A stretch of DNA of 64,000 bases from JAVBMC01 sp031552845 (lineage in GTDB: Bacteria > Verrucomicrobiota > Kiritimatiellia > RFP12 > DVOR01). This document shows positions 9,630 through 18,073 of this stretch, piece after piece. The notes beneath the pieces were generated by a model. The model had not been told where the DNA came from, searched no databases, and saw only the letters and a list, made by a program, of their open reading frames with translations. Both the position numbers and the translations under genes were made by a program. The DNA lies in contig JAVBMC010000037.1 of NCBI GenBank assembly GCA_031552845.1, positions 1-64,000 on the forward strand, written 5' to 3'. Positions within the stretch are counted from its first letter, which is position 1. Every line of letters begins with the position of its first letter.

Positions 9630-10706
9630 TTAGCGCGGCAGCTCACGGATAAAGATATTACGGAACTCCAACGGGGCGCCGTGACATTGCAATTCGATCT
9701 GCTCCGTGGGGAAGATGGGCAGGTTGCGGTCCCAGTAATTCTCCAGCGTCACATTATCCACCACCAACTCGCCATTGAGCCACACCCAGACCTTCTCGCC
9801 AACCATCTTGATGCGGAAGGTGTTCCAATCACCCGGCAGACGGTCGGCAATCTTGCTCGGCTTGTCTGGATTCTTCTTGTTGTTATAGAGCCCCCCTGAA
9901 CCGATGTTCCACTGGTTGTGCGCATCCCAAATCTGTACCTGCGGCGAGCCGCGCAGATAGAGTCCGCTATCGCCCTTCACGGACAACAGCCGCCAATCCA
10001 CCAGCATCTCAAAGTCGCCATAATCCTTCGCAGTGGCGATGCTGTAGCCGCCCTTCAACCCGTCAAAGAACAGCACGCCGTTATCCCGCACATGCCAATG
10101 TTCACGCATCCGCTCGTCAGCGATCTTCTGCATTGCCGCGCGCTTCTCAGGAGTGGCAGCCTGCCGCACCAGCGGATTATCAAAGTTCTCCAACGTCGTC
10201 ACGCCCTTCCAATTCGTCAAGTCCTTCCCGTTGAACAGCACGGTAAAACCCTCCGGTGCTTTCGGCACGCACCCCTCACCGGCATAATCAGGCAGAACCT
10301 CTTTCATGCGCACATGGCGAAGTTTAAGATCGTGATTAGGATTTCCGCTCTTCTTTAACTGTTCCGCCAAGATATTTGTGTCCGCATCCATCCCTACAAC
10401 TCCATTCACCAATATTCGAGTTCGCTCGCTCAGGCTGCGTATCTCACAAAGATTCCATTCTCCCGGTTTCTTCGCGTGCTGCTTGAATGGATCTGCCTTC
10501 CCTCCTCCTGAGCTCCCGTCCGGCGTTGGCGTCTGTACTTCAAACCGTAGCACAAAGTTCGTGTTCTCCTTAACAGCCCGCAAAAACTCGACAGGCTTCG
10601 CCGGCACGCACACCCACTCGGTAGACTCCTTCATCTCGCAAGTCGTTTCCGCCGCGCCGCACCACCCCACCGCCATCAATGCCCCTGCAACAAATAATGT
10701 TCTCAT
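9630..10706 (-). CDS. Secreted DUF1080 (3-keto-disaccharide hydrolase family) protein
   Basis: DUF1080 is a concanavalin-like fold found in Bacteroidetes and PVC enzymes that act on sugars; some members hydrolyse 3-keto-glycosides. The 358-aa product has a signal peptide (MRTLFVAGALMAVGWCGAAE). A complete DUF1080 domain runs from about residue 150 to the end: LFNGKDLTNWKG, then GDWNTFRIKMVGEKVWVWLN, then FRNIFIREL. Residues about 30-130 look like a shrunken, degenerate second copy (FVLRFEVQ, GEWNLCEIR, ILVNGVVGMD, LRHVRMKEV). The start is the ATG with AAAGGAGT upstream; the longer frame is not supported. Substrate unknown. Confidence 0.88.
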   Translation of the reverse strand: MRTLFVAGALMAVGWCGAAETTCEMKESTEWVCVPAKPVEFLRAVKENTNFVLRFEVQTPTPDGSSGGGKADPFKQHAKKPGEWNLCEIRSLSERTRILVNGVVGMDADTNILAEQLKKSGNPNHDLKLRHVRMKEVLPDYAGEGCVPKAPEGFTVLFNGKDLTNWKGVTTLENFDNPLVRQAATPEKRAAMQKIADERMREHWHVRDNGVLFFDGLKGGYSIATAKDYGDFEMLVDWRLLSVKGDSGLYLRGSPQVQIWDAHNQWNIGSGGLYNNKKNPDKPSKIADRLPGDWNTFRIKMVGEKVWVWLNGELVVDNVTLENYWDRNLPIFPTEQIELQCHGAPLEFRNIFIRELPR

Positions 10707-10727
10707 AGTCAAACTCCTTTGACGCGC

Positions 10728-10736
10728 ATTATACCA
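10728..10736 (-). promoter_or_regulatory. Extended -10 promoter of the DUF1080 gene
   Basis: The minus strand reads TGGTATAAT, a perfect -10 hexamer with the TGn extension, 22 bp before the start codon. The -35 position (10751-10756, TGGATT) is poor, as is usual for extended -10 promoters. Confidence 0.6.
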
Positions 10737-10861
10737 TACCCCCGCCGTAAAATCCACCCACACCACCACATATCAACGATATTTCTCTATGAAGCCTGTA
10801 ATTATGTTATTTCGGACAGCGCATCAACGGAACTTCAAATTGCGAAAATGTGACAATATGC

Positions 10862-10890
10862 TTGATTATATATGCTTGTGCCGTTATACT
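10862..10890 (+). promoter_or_regulatory. Putative promoter of the Pmp-like gene
   Basis: TTGATT (10862-10867), a 17-bp spacer and TATACT (10885-10890) lie about 70 bp before the start codon. The sequence TTGATTATATAT in it recurs upstream of the XylR-like regulator at 20159-20170. Confidence 0.6.
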
Positions 10891-10958
10891 GGGTGGACGA
10901 GGCGAGATTGTAAAAATGAATCGCCCCTAAGAAATAGGATGCTGAACGGGATTTTCGG

Positions 10959-12899
10959 ATGATGCGAGAAAACGCAAAACAGATAGTCAGATACGCAATT
11001 GCGCTTGTGTGTCTGTTGCCGCCTGCGTTGCAGGCGCGCACCCTGTACGTTGATGCCGCACATGGCAACGACGCTAATGACGGCCGTACCACGGCGACCG
11101 CCAAGCGGGAAATCCAACAGGCCGTCCAAGTGGCGGCCCAGAGCGACGTCATTGAAGTCGCCGAGGGCGTCTACGCCCCCATCTCAACGGCGAACAAAAC
11201 GCTGACCATCCGCAGCCAGAAGGGGGCCTCCTTCACCACCATCCACGGCGGCAACACCAACCGCTGTGCAACGCTTGGGACCTCATCCTCCCATACCAAC
11301 ACCGTGCTGATCGGCTTCACGCTGACGGCCGGCTCCGCGCAATACGGCGGCGGATCCTACGGCGGCACGCTGCACAACTGCGTCTTCCGCAAGAATATCG
11401 CCGAGCAAGGCGGCGGTTCTTACTACGGCGTGTTGAACTCCTGCCTCTACTTCCAGAATGCTGCCGACTTCGGAGGCGCCTCCTACTACGGCACGCTCAA
11501 CGGCTGTACGCTCAGCGCCAACGCTGCTGCCACCTACGCCGGCGGCGCCCGCTCCGGCATGCTCAACAACTGCATCGTCTGGGACAACACCGCCCCGCTG
11601 AGCAACAACTGCTATAACACCAGGGCCACCTACACTTGCACGGCCGACCCCGCCCTTCAAGGAACCGGCAACATTTCCCAAGACCCCAAGTTCGTTGACT
11701 CCTCCGTCTACGACTACCGCCTGCGTACCGGTTCCCCCTGCCTCAGCAAACCCACCAAGGGCCTCAGCGTCAAAACCGCAATGGGCGTCCACCAAGACGA
11801 AATCAGCGGATTGACCATTTCCACCCGCATTGTCGGCTGCGGACTCATCTCGCCACCCGTCGCAATCGTCAATACCGGACAATCCGCCACGCTCACAGCC
11901 GAGCCGATGAAACGCCCCTTCCTCCGCTGGGAGACCAACGGTGTGACGTGCTCTCTGGCCCCGACAATCACCCTCAACAACATCCAGGCCGACACCATAC
12001 TCACCGCCGTATTTGAAATGCGCGCGGTCTACGTGGACGCCTCCCGCCCCGACGACAGTGGCGACGGCTACACATGGGCAACCGCGAAAAAGACCCTTCA
12101 AGCCGGCATTGACATTGCCTGCAAATACGAAACCGTCTGGGTGCAATCCGGCACCTACGCCCCCATCGTCACCGCCAACAAACCAATCACCATCAAAAGC
12201 CTCAACGGCCCCAACGTCACCAGCATCGACGCCCGTGGTGCTGACCGCTGTGCCCTCCTCGGATTCAACACCACGCAGACCAACACCGCGCTCGAAGGCT
12301 TCACCCTCACCGACGGCTTCGCCCGCGATGGCGGCGGCGTGCAAGGCGGACACCTCATCAACTGCATCCTCAGCAAAAACAAAGCTGACCGTGATGGCGG
12401 CGGTGCTTACAGGTCCGTCCTCGACCGTTGCATCATCTCGGACAACAACGCCTACCTCGGCGGCGGCGTAAGAGGCTCCATTTTAAACAACTGCCTGGTC
12501 GCTGGCAATAATGCCGTGTACGGCGGCGGCGTGGTCAGCTCGACCTTGGCCAATTCCACCGTCACCCGCAACTCCGCCATCAACGTCGGCGGCGGCGTGG
12601 ACTCCAGCACCCTCTACAACACCATCGTCTGGGGCAATGCCGCGCAGCGCGAAGGCAACAACATCTACGACTGCAAAGGCCAATACAATTGCACCGACCC
12701 CCAGATTGCAGGCGAAGGCAACATCAGCTCTAACCCGCAGTTCACCGATTCCGGCAATAACGACTACCGCCTGCGCGTCGGCTCAATCTGCGTTGACCGC
12801 GGCAATAACAACTTCGCCCCCGGCACGCTCGACCTGCTCGGCAAGCCCCGCATTCACAATACCAAAGTGGATATCGGCGCCTGCGAATACCAGCCGTAG
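10959..12899 (+). CDS. Secreted Pmp-like right-handed beta-helix protein, two modules
   Basis: The 646-aa product has a signal peptide (residues 1-26, cleavage after LQA) and two homologous modules. Each module begins with (L/V)YVDA followed by a DGxTxATAK-type stretch (about 29 and 353). Each continues with NKT(L/P)xTI(R/K)S, NT.L.GFTL and parallel-helix rungs (GGGSYGGTLHNC, GGGVxxSxLxNC). Between them, about residues 285-350, lies an InlB-B-type domain with FLRWETNGV and LTAVFE. The C-terminus has the classical DLLGKPRIxNxxVDIGACEY ending of choice-of-anchor-Q proteins. The family is surface-exposed or binds polysaccharide; no catalytic residues are recognisable. A paralogue lies at 40442-42484. 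The start ATGATG leaves two possible initiators. Confidence 0.85.
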   Translation: MMRENAKQIVRYAIALVCLLPPALQARTLYVDAAHGNDANDGRTTATAKREIQQAVQVAAQSDVIEVAEGVYAPISTANKTLTIRSQKGASFTTIHGGNTNRCATLGTSSSHTNTVLIGFTLTAGSAQYGGGSYGGTLHNCVFRKNIAEQGGGSYYGVLNSCLYFQNAADFGGASYYGTLNGCTLSANAAATYAGGARSGMLNNCIVWDNTAPLSNNCYNTRATYTCTADPALQGTGNISQDPKFVDSSVYDYRLRTGSPCLSKPTKGLSVKTAMGVHQDEISGLTISTRIVGCGLISPPVAIVNTGQSATLTAEPMKRPFLRWETNGVTCSLAPTITLNNIQADTILTAVFEMRAVYVDASRPDDSGDGYTWATAKKTLQAGIDIACKYETVWVQSGTYAPIVTANKPITIKSLNGPNVTSIDARGADRCALLGFNTTQTNTALEGFTLTDGFARDGGGVQGGHLINCILSKNKADRDGGGAYRSVLDRCIISDNNAYLGGGVRGSILNNCLVAGNNAVYGGGVVSSTLANSTVTRNSAINVGGGVDSSTLYNTIVWGNAAQREGNNIYDCKGQYNCTDPQIAGEGNISSNPQFTDSGNNDYRLRVGSICVDRGNNNFAPGTLDLLGKPRIHNTKVDIGACEYQP

Positions 12900-12977
12900 C
12901 CCTATATACAGGCTTCGCTACGATTCACTCACCCTCACGCATCAACAGCGTTAGAGACCTCTACCGCGCAACACACC

Positions 12978-13076
12978 TGACCTCAAGGCCTGAGGTCACT
13001 TGACCTCGTACTCGCAGGTGCTTAGACCTCATCCTCTGAGGTCACCTGACCTCTAACCACGATTTCAGGTGACCTC
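12978..13076. repeat. Cluster of TGACCTC/GAGGTCA hairpins between convergent genes
   Basis: The first hairpin is TGACCTCA (12978-12985) with TGAGGTCA (12991-12998), loop AGGCC. The second is GACCTCA (13025-13031) with TGAGGTC (13037-13043), loop TCCTC. The third is the 12-bp GAGGTCACCTGA (13038-13049) with TCAGGTGACCTC (13065-13076). The second and third share 13038-13043 and are mutually exclusive. An extra TGACCTC lies at 13001-13007. There is no T-tract, so a classical intrinsic terminator is unlikely. Confidence 0.75.
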
Positions 13077-13093
13077 TTCAGACACTCACCATA

Positions 13094-14410
13094 TTATTTC
13101 AAGCAATCCTCGAGCACTTGGTGATTGGCATCAGTCAACTTGCTTTTATCTAACTCCTGCCACATCTGCTTCATAGCTTTGCGCTCTTCCGGTTTGGCCT
13201 CTCGCATCCGCTGAACCACACCCCGCACCGACAATGTCTGCAAGCGGACATCCTCAGCCGCGGTTAGTGCAAACTTCAACAAGATTTCCGTCATTTGCGG
13301 TGAGTTGATTTTAGACATTGCACGGATGACATCGGCTGCAACTTCGCTATCAGGTGAACGCATCGCGTCACTGACTGGCTTCAACAAACCTGGGCCAATT
13401 CTAATTGCAACCATAGCCTTGATTTTCTTCTCTTTGAATAATCGCACAAATGTCTCCTCTGCCTCCGGATGGCGTTTAGCAATCTCCACAAAAGCGCTCT
13501 CTGCATCAGCATCAGCCAAATATGGAAGCAGTTTATCTGCCTCCGGCAAACCGCCGCATGCACGCAGCATTCGGAAGGCCGCACGTTGCAATCCCTTGTT
13601 CGGCGTATCCAGTAACGGCAGAGCTAACTCAACGCCAACATCCACCCGACGCGCCGCCAAAAGTTCCAACGCAGCCGTCTTTCCGGCAAGAGTATACGTG
13701 TCGAACTTCTCGGCGCAGGCGCTCTTTAAAACATCCGGTTGTTGGATTGATTTGCCCACATCGCGGAACAACGCAATCCGTGCTCCATCATCCGATGCAA
13801 ACGCCAGCTGCATATCTGCAACCAACCACAACGGCGCAGTCTGCACCAAATCACGCGCGGCATGTTTAACCACCACCAAGTCGGCGCTTTGCAACTGTTT
13901 CTTTACAGCCAGCAATTCCTTTTCTGTTAAAGGCTTTGCTTCGACCATGTTCTCATACTTTCGTACGTCGCCGCGAATAGCCGCGAGTGTCACTGCCGCA
14001 ATCTCCTGTACTGATCGATCGTGATGCTGTAGCAGCGGTTTCAACTGCGCCTCTTGCTCAACGTAACCGCACCAACGCAGTTGGTCAAGGAATATGCACG
14101 TCACATCGGCATTCGTGCTCTTCAAAGCCGCCGCCGCCAAAACATCGGCATAAGGTTTTTGATAATCGCGATGCGCCAGCACATACCGCGTCATTTCTGC
14201 CAAACGGATGGAGTCCAAACGATCGGTCTTGTAGTCCGGCTTAACCGCCGCTGTCAATCGTTCAAACGCGGAACGCCCCTCCTGCGCCAGTGCAGGCACT
14301 TCGGCACGAAGTTTATCCAGCGTATCACGGTTAGCGGCCGACCAATCGGCCATTGTCTGCGCCCATCCGACAGAGGCCGCGAGTACTGCAAATAAAAATA
14401 AATGTTTCAT
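13094..14410 (-). CDS. Exported HEAT-repeat-like protein of unknown function
   Basis: The 438-aa product has a signal peptide (MKHLFLFAVLAASVGWA, cleavage before QTM). The rest is all-helical with repeating patterns such as DVGVELALPLLDTPNKGLQRAAFRMLRACG and DVIRAMSKINSPQMTEILLKF split across helices, typical of HEAT/PBS-lyase repeats used as protein-binding scaffolds. I recognise no catalytic motif. The start is the second of two nearby ATGs, chosen because the GAGGGG site is correctly spaced to it. It follows the Tat-signal oxidoreductase by 16 bp, so the two are probably co-transcribed. Confidence 0.75.
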   Translation of the reverse strand: MKHLFLFAVLAASVGWAQTMADWSAANRDTLDKLRAEVPALAQEGRSAFERLTAAVKPDYKTDRLDSIRLAEMTRYVLAHRDYQKPYADVLAAAALKSTNADVTCIFLDQLRWCGYVEQEAQLKPLLQHHDRSVQEIAAVTLAAIRGDVRKYENMVEAKPLTEKELLAVKKQLQSADLVVVKHAARDLVQTAPLWLVADMQLAFASDDGARIALFRDVGKSIQQPDVLKSACAEKFDTYTLAGKTAALELLAARRVDVGVELALPLLDTPNKGLQRAAFRMLRACGGLPEADKLLPYLADADAESAFVEIAKRHPEAEETFVRLFKEKKIKAMVAIRIGPGLLKPVSDAMRSPDSEVAADVIRAMSKINSPQMTEILLKFALTAAEDVRLQTLSVRGVVQRMREAKPEERKAMKQMWQELDKSKLTDANHQVLEDCLK

Positions 14411-14426
14411 TGTCATTCCCCTCTGT

Positions 14427-15695
14427 TTAGATTTTCCACGGTGCGCGCATCTGCTGATACAAGAAGCGGTTTGCCCCCTCGTCATTCACCGCCTCGAGTT
14501 TCACGGGGTCAAAATCAAACCCGCGGCCCAGGCGCATCGCCACCAACGCCAGATTGACCAGCGTGCAAGAGCGGAATCCATTCATTTCATTGAGCGCGAA
14601 CTTGCGGCGGTATTTGACGGACTCCACAAAGTCTGTCTGCTGCGGCAACGGGTCCGGCAGGCTCTCCAATTGTTTTTCAAGGTTCGGAATGGTCGAGCGC
14701 ATCTGCGGATAAATCTTACCCAACGGACCTTCGGCGAGCGGTGCATCAGGAATCGAATCATTACCGTCCAGAATAATCCGGCAGCCATCTGCATACGTCA
14801 GCACCACGCGGTCGAAACGCCCCACCGCATCCGGGTGCTGCGGCGGACAATCGATATCCACCCGCACCGGGCTGGTGTTGTCTTTCTCGAGTACGTACTG
14901 AATCGCATCGAGATAATGCTGCCCCATGTCGCCCAAGCCGCCGCCATCATAATCCCAATAGCCGCGGAAGGTGTCGTGCACGCGGTGGGGATGATACGGC
15001 TTGAACGGCGCAGGCCCCAGCCACATCTCATAATCCAAAATCTCCGGCACCGGCATCGGCGTTAAATCCGTGCGCCCGCTCCAAATAAACTTCCAAGTGA
15101 ATCCCGTCGCCTGCCCCAGCGTCACCGTCAGCGGCCAACCCAATAGGCGGTTCTCAATAACCTTCTTCAACGGCTTGACCTCGCGGCCGAATCCGTAGAA
15201 CGTCCCTTCAAAACGGAACCACGTATTCAGGCGGAATATCTTCTTGTTCGCCTGCACCGCCTCAATCACGCGGCGTCCTTCGCCAACGGTACGCGTCATC
15301 GGCTTCTCGCACCAAATATCTTTACCCGCGTTGGCCGCCATGACCGACATCACGCCGTGCCAATGCGGCGGCGTACAAATATGCACAATGTCCACGTCCG
15401 GCATTTCGAGGATATCGCGGAAGTCCTTGGTGCACCTCTTCATCTTGCCATACTTTTCTTCGGCAAGCCCCCGGTAAACCTCCAAGCGCTCCGAGTCAAC
15501 ATCGCACAACGCAATCAACCGCATCGGCGCATAGGTCAAATGATTGGCGCTCTTGGCAATTTCGCCGCACCCGATGACCGCGCGCGTGAGCTGATTGCTC
15601 GGCGCGGTTTCCGACCGCAACACGTGCGCCGGCACAATTGAAAACAATCCCACCGCGCCTGCCCGGCGGATGAACCCTCTACGTGTGATACTCAT
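14427..15695 (-). CDS. Tat-exported Gfo/Idh/MocA family oxidoreductase
   Basis: This is an NAD(P)-dependent sugar or cyclitol dehydrogenase-type protein, 422 aa. A twin-arginine signal (TRRGFIRRAGAVGLFSIVPA, residues 4-23) indicates folded export with cofactor bound. The nucleotide-binding site AVIGCGEIA is near 39-47. The family motif CEKPM is near 129-133, with the Lys at about 131. The conserved GGGLGDMGQHYLDAIQYVL supplies catalytic Asp/His in this clade. Exported members are abundant in PVC and Bacteroidetes glycan-utilisation loci, often with DUF1080 proteins, one of which lies 4 kb away. Exact substrate unknown. The start ATG has AGAGGGGGAGGT immediately upstream. Confidence 0.9.
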   Translation of the reverse strand: MSITRRGFIRRAGAVGLFSIVPAHVLRSETAPSNQLTRAVIGCGEIAKSANHLTYAPMRLIALCDVDSERLEVYRGLAEEKYGKMKRCTKDFRDILEMPDVDIVHICTPPHWHGVMSVMAANAGKDIWCEKPMTRTVGEGRRVIEAVQANKKIFRLNTWFRFEGTFYGFGREVKPLKKVIENRLLGWPLTVTLGQATGFTWKFIWSGRTDLTPMPVPEILDYEMWLGPAPFKPYHPHRVHDTFRGYWDYDGGGLGDMGQHYLDAIQYVLEKDNTSPVRVDIDCPPQHPDAVGRFDRVVLTYADGCRIILDGNDSIPDAPLAEGPLGKIYPQMRSTIPNLEKQLESLPDPLPQQTDFVESVKYRRKFALNEMNGFRSCTLVNLALVAMRLGRGFDFDPVKLEAVNDEGANRFLYQQMRAPWKI

Positions 15696-15717
15696 ACCTC
15701 CCCCTCTTTTTTATACT

Positions 15718-17088
15718 TCAACCCTTCGGCTCAAACGCCCCCGCGACCTGACGGTCATCGAACAGATGCTTGACGCCTTTAATCTCTTGATACGTCTCAT
15801 GCCCCTTACCCGCAATCAGAATCGTATCGCCCGGATGCGCCAGATCCAGCGCCTTATAAATCGCCTTCCGTCGGTCCGCAATCACCTCATATGCAAAACC
15901 CGGCGGCATGCTCGCGCAGATCTCCGCCAAGATGCTGTCCGGATGTTCACTGCGGGGATTGTCCGACGTCACCACCGCCGCATCCGCACCCTGCGCTACT
16001 GCAGCCGCCATCTTTGAACGCTTCGTCCTGTCGCGGTCGCCGCCGCAGCCAAATACGCAGATCAGCCGCCGCTTCGTCAGCGGACGCAACGCCGCCAACA
16101 CATGCGTCAGAGCATCGTCCGTATGCGCATAATCGACAAACACCGCGCCATGGCTCAATGTCTGCACGCGCTCCAAACGTCCCCAGCGCGGCTTCAGATT
16201 ACGGATAGCTTCATAGGCTTTCTCCAGCGGAACACCCTTACGCGTCATCGCCAAAGCGCACAGGATGTTATCGATATTATACTTACCCGTCAGCCCCGTC
16301 GTCAGGTGTTCGCCGCGGAAGTTGAACGCCGCACCATCAGCCGTCATCTCCAGCGCCACTGCATCATGCACCGTGTAAGGCGTTGCCCCGACCTCCATCG
16401 CCAGCCGCGCACCATAGGTGTCGCAGATATTCGCCACCGACAACGCCTGCGGGTTCTCCTCAAACAGCCGCTTCTTTGCCAGATAATAAGCCTCCATCGT
16501 GTGATGGTAATCCAAATGATCCTGCGTCAGATTCGTGAACCCCAGCGCGGTAAACTTAATGCCAAACACACGGCTTTGATCGACCGCATGAGAAGAAATC
16601 TCCATTACCACGCATTCACACCCCGCCTCCACCATCTTCGCCAACGTCCGCTGCAATGTCACCGCATCCGGTGTGGTCTGCTCCGACGTCCCCGAGAACC
16701 CGGGATACTCCGTCTTCACCGTCGTAATCAGCCCGACCTTTTTACCCGCCGCCTTCAGCATTTCGCTGACAATCCACGCCGTCGTCGTCTTGCCGTTCGT
16801 TCCCGTGACGCCGTATATCTGCAGCTTGTCCGCCGGATAATCATAGAACGCCGCCGCCTGTTCCGCCAAAGCCCGCCGCACGCTCGGCACCCGGATCACC
16901 GGCACGCCCTCAAATGTTTCCGGAGCCGACTCCTGCGCCAAAATCGCCGCTGCGCCCGCCTTCACCGCATCCGCCGCATACTTCCACCCGTCCACATTCA
17001 CGCCGGGCACTGCGGCAAACAAATACCCCTGCCGCACCTCCCGCGAATCCGCCGTAATTCCCGTCCAACGCCGTGCTATTGTCATCAT
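15718..17088 (-). CDS. murE: UDP-N-acetylmuramoyl-L-alanyl-D-glutamate--2,6-diaminopimelate ligase
   Basis: This cytoplasmic Mur ligase adds meso-DAP to UDP-MurNAc-L-Ala-D-Glu with ATP. The 456-aa product shows the N-terminal uridine-binding region (TADSREVRQGYLFAAVPG), the P-loop GTNGKTTT near 96-103, the carbamylated-lysine region, and the DAP-selecting motif DNPR near 376-379. The C-terminal GKGHETYQ is typical. The DNPR motif supports a DAP-type peptidoglycan. The start (ATGATG) overlaps the stop of the EpmA-like gene by 4 bp, implying translational coupling. It is not in a mur/fts cluster here, which is unusual. Confidence 0.95.
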   Translation of the reverse strand: MMTIARRWTGITADSREVRQGYLFAAVPGVNVDGWKYAADAVKAGAAAILAQESAPETFEGVPVIRVPSVRRALAEQAAAFYDYPADKLQIYGVTGTNGKTTTAWIVSEMLKAAGKKVGLITTVKTEYPGFSGTSEQTTPDAVTLQRTLAKMVEAGCECVVMEISSHAVDQSRVFGIKFTALGFTNLTQDHLDYHHTMEAYYLAKKRLFEENPQALSVANICDTYGARLAMEVGATPYTVHDAVALEMTADGAAFNFRGEHLTTGLTGKYNIDNILCALAMTRKGVPLEKAYEAIRNLKPRWGRLERVQTLSHGAVFVDYAHTDDALTHVLAALRPLTKRRLICVFGCGGDRDRTKRSKMAAAVAQGADAAVVTSDNPRSEHPDSILAEICASMPPGFAYEVIADRRKAIYKALDLAHPGDTILIAGKGHETYQEIKGVKHLFDDRQVAGAFEPKG

Positions 17089-17963
17089 ACTCCGCCCTCA
17101 CAAAATGGCCGCACCTCGTCAATACACGAAGCCCCGCAAGCCAGCATCACCAACCGATCCACACCCAAAGCAATTCCTCCGCACGGCGGCATCGACGGCA
17201 ACGCCGCCAAGAACGCCTCGTCCAACGGATACACCGGCTGTCCATACGCCCGACGCTTCACAGCCGCCTCTTCAAAACGCTTCCGCTGCTCCACTGCATC
17301 ACACAGCTCGCCATAACCATTCGCCAGCTCCAACGCAATCACCCGCCCATCCGGCAGCGTTTGCGGCACATACAGCTCCGCCCGCTCCGCTGCCCGCAGA
17401 TCATCCTTACACAACTGCGCCAACGCCGCCGCCTGCGCCGGATAACGTGTCAAAAAACACGGCCCCAGCTTCGCCAAGCTCGGTTCAATCACATTCACCA
17501 TATCCACATCAAACCGATCGGCGTCCCACTGCTCCAACGGATTCCACCCCGCATACGAAACATACGCCTCCTCCACCGATAAGCGGACAAACGGACGCGC
17601 CAGCCCCAACACCTCCGCCGTCAACGCCTCCGTATCCTCCAAAATCTCCTCCAGCCCCGTATGCGCCCGATACCACTCCAGCATCGTGAACTCCGGATTA
17701 TGCCGCGCCCCCCGCTCACCTGCACGGAAGCACGACCCCATCTGAAAAATCCTTTCTGCGCCCGCCGCCAGCAAACGCTTCATATGCAATTCCGGCGACG
17801 TCCGCAGCCATTGCCCATCCGACTCCGGCGCCAAGATATGCAACTCCATCGCCGGCGCCGGAATCCGGATCGGCGTCTCCACCTCCACAAATCCCCGTGC
17901 CTCAAAAAACGCCCGCACCTGCCGCAACACCCCGGCACGCTTCACCAACGCCCCATATTCCAT
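17085..17963 (-). CDS. epmA: EF-P lysine ligase-like protein (EpmA/GenX, class II LysRS paralogue)
   Basis: In proteobacteria EpmA is the catalytic-core paralogue of lysyl-tRNA synthetase that attaches (R)-beta-lysine to elongation factor P. The 292-aa product lacks an anticodon-binding domain. It shows motif 2 (FRAGERGARHNPEFTMLEWY) and motif 3 (GGIALGVDRLVML), plus TSPELHMKRLL and ELANGYGEL, as in EpmA. EF-P and EpmB genes are not in the window, so the acceptor is inferred. The start is the ATG with AGGGGG upstream; a longer frame exists but has no ribosome site. That site lies inside a stem (see the regulatory feature). It overlaps murE by 4 bp. Confidence 0.88.
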   Translation of the reverse strand: MEYGALVKRAGVLRQVRAFFEARGFVEVETPIRIPAPAMELHILAPESDGQWLRTSPELHMKRLLAAGAERIFQMGSCFRAGERGARHNPEFTMLEWYRAHTGLEEILEDTEALTAEVLGLARPFVRLSVEEAYVSYAGWNPLEQWDADRFDVDMVNVIEPSLAKLGPCFLTRYPAQAAALAQLCKDDLRAAERAELYVPQTLPDGRVIALELANGYGELCDAVEQRKRFEEAAVKRRAYGQPVYPLDEAFLAALPSMPPCGGIALGVDRLVMLACGASCIDEVRPFCEGGV

Positions 17964-17966
17964 CAC

Positions 17967-18003
17967 AGTGCCCCCTAATTCAAATAAACAAAAAAGGGGC
18001 ACT
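17967..18003 (-). promoter_or_regulatory. Stem sequestering the epmA ribosome-binding site
   Basis: On the minus strand AGTGCCCC (18003-17996) can pair with GGGGCACT (17974-17967), which contains the G-tract of the epmA Shine-Dalgarno site just before its ATG. A T-run follows the 5' arm. The arrangement would lower epmA translation unless opened; no ligand-binding core is visible. Confidence 0.45.
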
Positions 18004-18041
18004 TCTTGCGCCAACGGCGAAAGATACCCCTCTTTAACAAC

Positions 18042-18056
18042 GCCGACAGCATCGGC
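18042..18056 (-). terminator. Weak hairpin downstream of fcl
   Basis: GCCGA and TCGGC arms with a 5-nt loop lie 18 bp after the fcl stop on the minus strand. They are followed by GTTGTTAAAG rather than a clean T-tract, so terminator activity is doubtful. Confidence 0.3.
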
Positions 18057-18073
18057 ATTCTAACAATTCGGCA

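Noticed and set aside
11283..12353. Gly/Val/Glu-rich frame antisense to the Pmp-like gene
   Set aside because: It mirrors the GGC-rich beta-helix repeats; the sense strand has a signal peptide and clear domains.
16102..17316. 404-codon frame antisense to murE and epmA
   Set aside because: Arg/His/Pro-rich shadow of well-identified genes.
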